NCBI GenBank assembly: GCA_002385825.1
Contig: DGEG01000133.1
Span: 451-33,753, forward strand
Length of the DNA: 33,303 bases
Source of the DNA: Firmicutes bacterium UBA3932
GTDB taxonomy: Bacteria > Bacillota > Clostridia > Peptostreptococcales > Anaerovoracaceae
Direction: 5' to 3'
Below are positions 24,103 to 31,185 of this stretch, piece by piece. The notes under the pieces were generated by a model. The model saw only the letters and a program-made list of their open reading frames with translations, searched no databases and was not told the origin of the DNA. Position 1 is the first letter of the stretch. Each line of letters starts with the position of its first letter. Position numbers and translations under genes: made by a program.

Positions 24103-24753
24103 GATTTTCTTTTTCGCACCCTGCAAGGCATTGATCCGCAATTATCTGTGCCCGACCACCCCAAAGCAAAGTCTGATTTTTTTGCCATCTCCCTGCCTGA
24201 AATGGCCTTCGACTACTTTTCCAACCTGCCGGCTGTCGAAAAGTTTGATGCGCTGATTGTGGACGAAGGCCAGGATTTTCATGAAGAGTGGTACTTATGG
24301 TTGCGCAGCATGCTAAAGGAAAACGGCTACTTTTATATTTTTGTCGACCCAGGCCAGTCAGTTTATCAAACCGATTCCGCTTTTTTGAAAAAGCTGCCCC
24401 ACTCCAAACACCGCTTGGCCCAAAACCTGCGCAATACCGAAGCTATTAACAAGTGGATTTATGAAAACTTCCCCCAGTATGGGGTTTTAAAAGCCAGGCT
24501 GCCCGGCGGACTGCCGGTCAGTGTCTTTTCCTGGCGGGATCCCGAAGAAGAAAAAAGACTGATTGAAAAAGAAATAGGGCGCCTGATTATTCAGGGCATC
24601 CGCCCCCAGCGCATTACCATCTTCCTGATCGGCCTCAGGGAATGGAACTATGCCTGTACACCCGCCGATATTTATGTCGGCGCTTCAAGGGCAAGATATT
24701 TGCTGCATGTTTTTCACCATCAGGACTTTTCCATAAAACAGGCAAAAATTTAA
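24095..24753 (+). pseudogene. UvrD-like superfamily 1 helicase fragment
   Basis: An open frame reading as the middle and end of a UvrD/Rep-type helicase: ALIVDEGQDFHEEWY (motif II, DExQ), YFYIFVDPGQSVYQ (motif III), AQNLRNTEAINKWI (motif IV region) and DIYVGASRARYLLHVF (motif VI). The front half with the Walker A motif is absent, lost at the junction with the GGDEF-EAL gene near 24.1 kb. Motif V is also missing: the text jumps from QRITIFLIGLREWNY straight to the motif VI segment, implying an internal deletion. It converges on the cobyrinate synthase gene with a 5-nt gap. Not expected to be an active helicase. Confidence 0.75.
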
Positions 24754-24758
24754 CAGCA

Positions 24759-26141
24759 CTAAACAGCCTGGAAACTTTGTGCCGCTTTCAGGAAACAGGA
24801 AGCGGCATTTGCATTGGAATTAAAATAAATGTGCGTATAACCGGCCACGACATTTTTATACCGGTAACCGTCAATGAATTCGTGCCCGTCGCTGGTTTTT
24901 GCCGTGTAAAAGTCCGCTGCAAGCCCGGAGTCTGCCACCCGCGACTGGTGGAACTCCTGCCCGCGAATAACCGTTCCGGCAGGACCGAGCAGCGAATCGC
25001 GGCGTGTCACAAGCTCAATGTAGCGGATTTGCAAATATTCCGGGTCCATTATGAAATCAATGGGCAGAACTCCGCTCATTGGATAGCTTTTACCGTCAAA
25101 GCCGGTGAGCGAACGTCCAAGATAAAGCAGTCCGCCGCCCTCGCCGTAAACAGGCATGCCAAGCCCGGCGGCGCGGCGCAGCTCCGCAGCCAGCTTGACA
25201 TTGTCCGCCAGTTCGCGGGCAAAACTCTCCGGATAACCGCCGCCCAGGTAGACGGCATTCGTACCGGGCGGTAGCGTGTCGCCCCTGACCGGCGAAAACT
25301 CCACAATTTCAAATCCCGCCGCTTCCAGCGCGGCCAGGTTTTCCTCGTAATAGAAGCAAAACGCCGCATCGCGGGCGACAGCCAGACGTGCACCCGGGCG
25401 AAGCGATGTCTTGGCAAATGGAGATTGAGGAACCCTTTTTGCTATTAGCGTAAAACCAAAAATCCTATCAACATCAATTTGCTTTGCAACATTATTCAAG
25501 CCGCTGTTATCATCGCTTGCTAGGTTCTCGTATGTGGTAATAAGCCCAAGATGACGCTCTGCAACCTCAAGCGCCGGGCTGTCGCAGATAACCGACAGGA
25601 CTTGTTGCCACCGCTTGGCACCGACCGCAGCCTTGATTAAGTTTCTGTGAGTCCGGCTTCCCGGGCGCCCGCAGCGGTTTAAAATGAATCCGGCAATCTT
25701 TACATTGGAATCAAAGGAGTTTATCCCGTCCATTATTGCTGCAGCGGTGCGCGTCATCCCGTAGACGTCTATAACCACAGCCACAGGAAGGCCAAGGATA
25801 GCGGCAATATGGGCGGCGCTGCCCTCGCCTGTGCCGCCTGCACCGTCAAACAAGGCCCCCATTCCCTCAACTACTGCAACATCGGCGTTTTGGCTCCAGC
25901 GAAAGTAAGTGTCGCGGATTCCCTCCTCCCCCATCATCCAGTAATCCAGGTTCACGGCCGGCCTGCCGACAATGGCGGAATGGTACATGGGGTCGATGAA
26001 ATCCGGCCCGATTTTAAAGGGCTGGACTGCAAGCCCCCTTGCCTTGAGGGCGGTTAGCAAAGCTCGCGTGACTGTGGTTTTTCCCGCCCCGCTGTGCGTC
26101 GCTGATATGATTATACCGGGCGTTTGCTTGTTATTTGGCAT
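24759..26141 (-). CDS. cbiA: Cobyrinate a,c-diamide synthase with glutaminase Cys replaced
   Basis: A 460-residue CbiA/CobB family protein. The N-terminal ATPase domain has the P-loop ATHSGAGKTTVTRALL, FKIGPDFIDPMYHSA and VVEGMGALFDG. The C-terminal CobQ/CobB glutaminase domain has GAVYLGGGYPESFA and AGYTHIYFNSN (catalytic His). It amidates the a and c side chains of cobyrinate in anaerobic B12 synthesis using ATP. The nucleophile motif, normally GECGGL, reads YGEGGGLLYLG: residue 335 is Gly (GGC) where Cys (TGC) is expected. The protein should then depend on free ammonia or have another role. Start ATG 26141 has GAGGAG. No other cobalamin gene is adjacent. Confidence 0.9.
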   Translation of the reverse strand: MPNNKQTPGIIISATHSGAGKTTVTRALLTALKARGLAVQPFKIGPDFIDPMYHSAIVGRPAVNLDYWMMGEEGIRDTYFRWSQNADVAVVEGMGALFDGAGGTGEGSAAHIAAILGLPVAVVIDVYGMTRTAAAIMDGINSFDSNVKIAGFILNRCGRPGSRTHRNLIKAAVGAKRWQQVLSVICDSPALEVAERHLGLITTYENLASDDNSGLNNVAKQIDVDRIFGFTLIAKRVPQSPFAKTSLRPGARLAVARDAAFCFYYEENLAALEAAGFEIVEFSPVRGDTLPPGTNAVYLGGGYPESFARELADNVKLAAELRRAAGLGMPVYGEGGGLLYLGRSLTGFDGKSYPMSGVLPIDFIMDPEYLQIRYIELVTRRDSLLGPAGTVIRGQEFHQSRVADSGLAADFYTAKTSDGHEFIDGYRYKNVVAGYTHIYFNSNANAASCFLKAAQSFQAV

Positions 26142-26351
26142 AGCTTCACTCCTCGTCTACATTGTTCACCTATTGCCCTAATAGCACAAGCCGCTTTAGT
26201 TTCTCAGGGTGTACATCTATCCCTTAAAAGCTATTACGCTTTTTTTAGAAGACCGGTAAAACACACCGGCCGCCGGTGACGGGAATATTCCGAAAAAAAA
26301 CAAAACGGCAAAACGCACGCACCGGCAGACAGATGCGCCGGAACACTTTGC

Positions 26352-28586
26352 TTATAACAGGAATTTGCTTATCCTGCCCGTATAATAAAGAGACAGCCTG
26401 TGCAAAGCTCTTGTGCAGGCAACATAGAGCAGCTTTTTATCCTCCGCATTCCGGTAGTTGGCATCATTTGCCTCATATACCAAAACAGCATCAAATTCAA
26501 GTCCCTTTGCCATGTAAACAGGCATAATATGCACCCCCGCCACCGTCTCAGGCGTGCCTTCCCTGATTAACTTTACGTCAATCCTGCTTTTTATCCGGCC
26601 GTACAGTTCCTCTGCCTGCCGCATACTCTTGCAGATAACGGCAATTGAAGCATAGCCTGATTTCTCATAGCCTATAATGTCTGCCAGCACCGCCTCATCA
26701 AGTTCGGCGGTACTTGCTTTGCCTATGACTTCAGGAGCGCTTCCGTGTCTTTCAAAGCTTTCCATTGCAGTTCCGTTATCAAGCAGTTTCGCACTAAAGG
26801 CGTTAATTTCATAGGATGAGCGATAGCTTCTCGTCAAAAAAAACGTTGTAGTTTTTCTTTTGTTCAGGATTACCTTAATCTCATTGTAGAAAGACAAATC
26901 CGCCTGCTTTTCAATTGTTTGGTTAATATCGCCCAGAACAGTAAATTTAGCCCTTGGAAACAGCAATTTCAAAAGCTCATAATGCAAAGGGTAGTAATCC
27001 TGGGCTTCGTCAACCACAACCTGTCTGATGGCAGAGAAAGCGCTGTAGCCGGCCATCCTTATTTTCAGATACATCAAGGCAATGGCATCATCGTAGCGCA
27101 GCCTGTTTTTAGCAAGGTTTTTGACGGTCTCAGCCATAATCAGTTCAATACCGGGGGGCAGTACGAGTCCCTTTGCCAGCCGGAAAAAGAGGGCTTTATC
27201 TGCAAATAACGCCCTGTAGAGAGACAAATAGTCTATTCTTATAAACTTATCTATAGCTTTCCGTAAAGCGGCACCCTGCTTTATTGCCAGCAACCGCGCC
27301 AGGGCTTTTGCGTCTTCAGGCCTGGCTTCGGTGTGTTCAGCCACGAATTTTTCAAGCTTCCTGTACCTTGCTCTTCTTTTTTCCTGCAGCATGTTTTTGA
27401 TTTGAGTTTTTATGAGCTGCAACCGTTTTTCCAGAGGCACAGCTTTTTTTTGCCTGTCCAGCAGCTTCATCTTTAGCCGGTGGCGGTCCACAATATATTC
27501 ACCGTTATAATAAATATCACTGAATTCTATCATCCGGCGCTCATAATACTGCATAAAACGTTCAAGGATAACAAGAAAAGTCTTGGAAAGCTTAAAATCC
27601 ACACCGGCTTTAAGCAGTTCTCTTTGCCTTTCATTTTCCGCGGTTATCATTTCTTCAAACAGCATGTTCCTGCTTTCCGCCCTTATACTGTTTTTAAATA
27701 TCAAGGCGAAGATATCTTCAAAGGTAAGGGCCTGGATATTTTCTTCGCCCAGTTCGGGCAAAACATTGGCAATATACCGGCCAAACAAAAAATTGGGCGA
27801 GATCAGGACAATATTGTTGGCGTTCAGTTTCTCACTAAGCCCCCGGTACATTAAAAAAGCCACCCTGTGCAAGGCAACGGCAGTTTTCCCGCTGCCCGCA
27901 ACTCCCTGAACAATAACAAGCTCGTTTTCAAGATCACGAATAATTACATCCTGTTCTCTCTGGATGGTTTCAACAATGGTTCTCATCTTTGGCGATGCAT
28001 TGCGGGACAAGGCCATTTTAAGCATATCATCCAGGACACTGACGTTCGAATCAAAAAAATACAATAACTTGCCTTTTTTTATTTCATACTGGCGTTTCAA
28101 GGTTAGCTCGCCTTTTACAGTGCCGCCCGGCGCCCGGTAACCGGCCTCGCCCGGTTCATAACGGTAAAAAATGCTTGCAACAGGCGCCCGCCAGTCATAA
28201 ACATAGGTACGATAAGTCTTATCATCCGTCAGATTCCCTGTGCCTATATAAATACTTTCCAAGTCACGCCCCTTTTCCTTAAAGTCTATCCTGGCAAAGT
28301 ACGGGGAATCCAGCATTTTTTTATATTTTCTTATCCTGGCCGCTGTAGCTTCATAATCATATGTCAGGACTTGCAGAGGCACACTCTGCTGCACCATATC
28401 GAGAAGCTGACTGAAAGTATAGGCATAATGTGACGTGCTTTCATACATATGACGCCTTGCTGCTATCAGGTTCTTTTTCTTTCTTTCAATGCTTTCCTGT
28501 TCCCCCTGCAGCTTATCTTTGACAACGGCAATTACCTGTTCCAAATACCTTTTCTCTACAATCAAGTCTTCTTCATAGGTGCCCAT
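26352..28586 (-). CDS. helD: HelD-type RNA polymerase-associated helicase
   Basis: A 744-residue UvrD-like ATPase of the HelD (helicase IV-like) class. The N-terminal coiled-coil arm (YLEQVIAVVKDKLQGEQESI) is the element that enters the RNA polymerase channel in studied homologues. Then come YRTYVYDWRAPVASIFYRYE, Walker A VQGVAGSGKTAVALHRVAF, VVDEAQDYYPLHYELL (motif II), LTRSYRSSYEI (motif IV) and YMAKGLEFDAVLVYEANDAN with VACTRALHRLSLYY at the end (motifs V, VI). It recycles stalled polymerase. The ATG at 28586 follows GAGGCGGTGAG; an earlier in-frame ATG at 28637 falls inside the neighbouring transposase relic and is rejected. Confidence 0.93.
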   Translation of the reverse strand: MGTYEEDLIVEKRYLEQVIAVVKDKLQGEQESIERKKKNLIAARRHMYESTSHYAYTFSQLLDMVQQSVPLQVLTYDYEATAARIRKYKKMLDSPYFARIDFKEKGRDLESIYIGTGNLTDDKTYRTYVYDWRAPVASIFYRYEPGEAGYRAPGGTVKGELTLKRQYEIKKGKLLYFFDSNVSVLDDMLKMALSRNASPKMRTIVETIQREQDVIIRDLENELVIVQGVAGSGKTAVALHRVAFLMYRGLSEKLNANNIVLISPNFLFGRYIANVLPELGEENIQALTFEDIFALIFKNSIRAESRNMLFEEMITAENERQRELLKAGVDFKLSKTFLVILERFMQYYERRMIEFSDIYYNGEYIVDRHRLKMKLLDRQKKAVPLEKRLQLIKTQIKNMLQEKRRARYRKLEKFVAEHTEARPEDAKALARLLAIKQGAALRKAIDKFIRIDYLSLYRALFADKALFFRLAKGLVLPPGIELIMAETVKNLAKNRLRYDDAIALMYLKIRMAGYSAFSAIRQVVVDEAQDYYPLHYELLKLLFPRAKFTVLGDINQTIEKQADLSFYNEIKVILNKRKTTTFFLTRSYRSSYEINAFSAKLLDNGTAMESFERHGSAPEVIGKASTAELDEAVLADIIGYEKSGYASIAVICKSMRQAEELYGRIKSRIDVKLIREGTPETVAGVHIMPVYMAKGLEFDAVLVYEANDANYRNAEDKKLLYVACTRALHRLSLYYTGRISKFLL

Positions 28587-28636
28587 AAAAACACTCACCG
28601 CCTCTTTATTTGCTTTCCTCCATTGTTTGCGGCACA

Positions 28637-29033
28637 CAGTACGCGGCTATTTTTCTGCAAAATGCAGTCCGGTTCTTTAGACAGCATGGTTTTGATGTTA
28701 AATGTGTCCAAACAGACAACGGGGCCCGAGTTTACAAATTGCCTCGGAGCTGCAAAAAAAGACCTGCCGGCTCTATTCGAAAAGACAGCTGCGAAAATAG
28801 GTATCCAGCACAAACTAATTCGTCCTTACACCCCACGGCACAACGGTAAGGTAGAGCGCAGCCACCGAGAAGACATGAAACGCTTCTACAGCACCCTCAC
28901 ATTTTACTCGCTGGCTGACTTCCAGGCCCAGCTTAAAGCTTACAACCGCCGTTCGAACAATATCCCGATGCGTCCTCTCGGTTACCTATCTCCGCTGGAG
29001 TTTTTAAAACTGTACTGTGTCCAACATGTTTGA
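28637..29033 (+). pseudogene. IS481-like transposase remnant, 5'-truncated and frameshifted
   Basis: The C-terminal part of a DDE integrase-core transposase. The first frame reads YAAIFLQNAVRFFRQHGFDV followed by KCVQTDNG (DNG holds the second catalytic Asp). One extra G in GGGG at 28721-28724 breaks the frame, which resumes as GPEFTNCLGAAKK and continues with IRPYTPRHNGKVERSHREDM (catalytic Glu) and MRPLGYLSPLEFLKLY. It ends at 29033. The N-terminal half and the left end are missing; I see no terminal inverted repeats or target duplication. An IS481-family leftover inserted next to helD. Confidence 0.8.
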
Positions 29034-29062
29034 CAAACCTACATGCAGAAAAATTCTTTTAT

Positions 29063-29095
29063 AAAGAGCGCTTTCCGGAAACGAAAGCGCTCTTT
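29063..29095 (+). terminator. Strong terminator after the IS relic
   Basis: Perfect 13-bp arms AAAGAGCGCTTTC/GAAAGCGCTCTTT, 7-nt loop, then TTTTTA on the plus strand. It lies 30 nt after the transposase stop, and could also serve the selenoprotein gene on the minus strand, 80 nt past its stop. Confidence 0.85.
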
Positions 29096-29176
29096 TTTTA
29101 TATGCTTGCAGCGTTTACCGCCTGTCTTTTTGCAGCAAGCCTCCAAAGCCATTTTATCGGCTTAATGCGGCAGAAC

Positions 29177-30793
29177 CTAGCGCCATTTATCAACGGAAAC
29201 AATGGTGCCCTTTGCCGGCAGGACTGAATCAAAAAGCTGGTAATAAGGATTATTCTGGCCGCCCGCAACAATGACCTGCACATCATCAAGGCCGGTCAGG
29301 CTGGGAAGCATGACATCATCGGCAAGCTCTTTGTACCAGGCGGGAACCCCGGAGCCGACAAAAGCGTTGAGTGATTGGGTGCTTTCCTTCCATTCACGCA
29401 CGCTCATCTGCAAACTAAGATACAGGTATTCCTGGATATCCCTTTTTGTTATTCCTTGCCCGGCAAGCTGCTTTGCCAAAAGCGGGTCCATTATGATTAC
29501 CATCCCGCCGCGGGTCATTTTGGCGTTCCAGGCAATATTGGCCAGGCTCGCCCATTCGCCGGGAATCATGGCAGTAGGCCGGAATCCCCATGACTTAAAG
29601 ACTGTAACGGTGCTTTCTTCTTTTTTAAAGCCATGTGTTACATGGTACGGCTCCCAGGGACTTTCATCTTCGTTTTCCGCAAAAGAAAATCCGTATTTCA
29701 GGGCATTGCCCACTGTTGACATGTCGTTTATTCCCGGTTCGGTTCCGCCCAGGTTGATCAGAAACAGCCTGATAGCCCGGCCGATGGTGGCATTGGCCTG
29801 GTTCCCGGGTCCCAAAGCATTGTTTTTGGCATTCATGCCGATTTCTTTTGCTACGGGGCCGTTTACGACGGACCAAAAGGCAAAGGAACTTGTGCTGCGG
29901 ACAAATGTTCCCGTCTCTGTCACAGGATCAATCAAGGCTTCCGCCAGTGCCAGCAAAACAGGCATGTATTCAGGCAGGCAGCCTGCCATAACCGCATTGA
30001 CAGCAACCTTCTCCACTGTCACTTCCCACTGCTCCGGGTCCATCCTTCCCAACACTTCATCGGGCGAGTGGCTTGTCCCCGCAAGCATCCTTTCAACCCT
30101 CTCCTCTGTGGGAGGGATAATGGGCAGCCCGTCGCTCATGCCCTTCTCGATGAAAAACCTGTTAACCTGTTCCAGGGTACCCCTGCAGGCAATCCTTTCC
30201 CGGGGGATGGCCTTCTGCACCCCTGTCCGGCTTTCTTCCTCCGTCAAGGGGACGGTCAGAGCCTTTATTATATCATCATACACCGCTTCAATTTTCGCAG
30301 GAGTGTCCTTTTGCGCCGCCTCGGCAACGGGATGGGGAATAACAATTCTGCGCACCCCGGGATAGCCGAACATATCCGCCGAAGCCTTTGCATCCCGGAT
30401 AAAAGGGTTTGTAATAATGGAAACGGCGGGGATTCCCCTTTTCTCAATTTCAATTTGCATGTGGATACACCACATGGTGCAGGACCCTCAATCACCGACG
30501 GCAACTACCGCGGCGTCCGCATTCTCCTCCAGTTCCCGCCACCAGTTCTGCGGTTCCGGCCTGGTGTAGGGGGTTGTTTTGGGGTGATAAACCAGCTTTG
30601 CATCGGGAAAGTCCTTCTGCAGCAGTTTCATTGCAGTTTTTAGAATTACTTCCGCTCCGTTCTTGCCGTTATCGACAAAATAAATTGTCTTGCCCTTCAA
30701 GTCCCCAAGGCGGGGGCTGGGCGGGGAAAGCTTGATGTCCTTCATATTGCCCCTGGGTTCCAAACAACTGTAAATAATTTCATCAACAGTCAC
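29177..30793 (-). CDS. UGSC family selenoprotein (Sec at residue 102)
   Basis: One 538-residue protein read through an in-frame TGA at 30490-30488. Before it: MTVDEIIYSCLEPRGN, LKGKTIYFVDNGKNGAEVIL and DAAVVAVGD; after it: GSCTMWCIHMQIEIEKRGIP. The joined motif VGD-U-GSC is that of the UGSC family, named for selenocysteine-Gly-Ser-Cys. This is a redox motif in which Sec102 and Cys105 resemble a CxxC pair. A long C-terminal domain follows (EKGMSDGLPIIPPTEERVER, GTFVRSTSSFAFWSVVNGPV, GPGNQANATIGRAIRLF). A bacterial SECIS hairpin fits right after the TGA. The start is GTG 30793 with GGGAGG 8 nt upstream; TTG 30820 is the alternative. The reaction is unknown. Selenium incorporation is inferred, not shown. 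Confidence 0.85.
30458..30490 (-). promoter_or_regulatory. Bacterial SECIS element
   Basis: After UGA come 11 nt, then a perfect 7-bp stem CAUGUGG/CCACAUG with the loop UGUAU. The loop lies 19-23 nt after the UGA and has G at its second position, matching the known requirements of bacterial SECIS hairpins for SelB. It lies inside the coding frame. Confidence 0.72.
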
Positions 30794-30820
30794 CGGTAAT
30801 ACCTCCCTGTTCTTATTCAA

Positions 30821-31185
30821 TGCTCCCTATTTCTTTTATTTTTTATTTTCTCTTCCCTGCGGGCGGCTTCCTTGTTTGCTGCAATTTTTTTTGGCTCCAA
30901 AGAATTAGCATCTCTCCACTGCATGAATAAATACGCAGGCCCTAAAAGCGGCAGGTATTAAATTTGCTTAAATATGTTAATATTACTTAATACAAACTGA
31001 AGAGGTATTTCCTGCCAATAGGGCGAACTGCTGTTATTGGCTGACTATTCTGAATACTTGAGATGAAAGCCGGCCGGCCTCGCACAAATTCAGCCCGAAA
31101 GCTTAAAACAGAAGAGGCTATTTTTGCAGCCGGCCCCATAATATATTAATAGAGAAAACTAACAAATTGCAAAGGAGGTGCTTAA
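30821..31185. other. Long intergenic region between selenoprotein and cytochrome genes
   Basis: No gene is seen. It is the divergent control region of the two flanking genes. It contains GGCAGG (30950-30955) and CCTGCC (31011-31016) as the ends of a 67-nt dyad around an AT-rich core, and a GC-palindrome GCCGGCCGGC at about 31070. The cytochrome gene's AAAGGAGG lies at its right end. No promoter could be assigned with confidence. Confidence 0.4.

Noticed and set aside
24642..25274. Plus-strand 210-codon frame overlapping the end of cbiA
   Set aside because: It begins inside the helicase fragment in another frame and then lies antisense to conserved CbiA glutaminase text.
28586..28637. Upstream in-frame start for helD
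   Set aside because: The extra residues overlap the IS481-like relic and lack homology; the ATG at 28586 has a ribosome site.
28600..29062. Complete insertion sequence with terminal repeats
   Set aside because: No terminal inverted repeats or target duplication could be seen, and the N-terminal half of the transposase is absent.
29271..30365. Long plus-strand open frame of 364 codons opposite the selenoprotein gene
   Set aside because: It is antisense to clear UGSC-family coding text, has no ribosome site and no recognisable domain; it is a mirror of codon bias.
30475..30488. Interpretation of the selenoprotein as two separate genes
   Set aside because: The second part has no ribosome site, both parts share one frame, and the TGA sits exactly in the UGSC motif with a SECIS hairpin after it.
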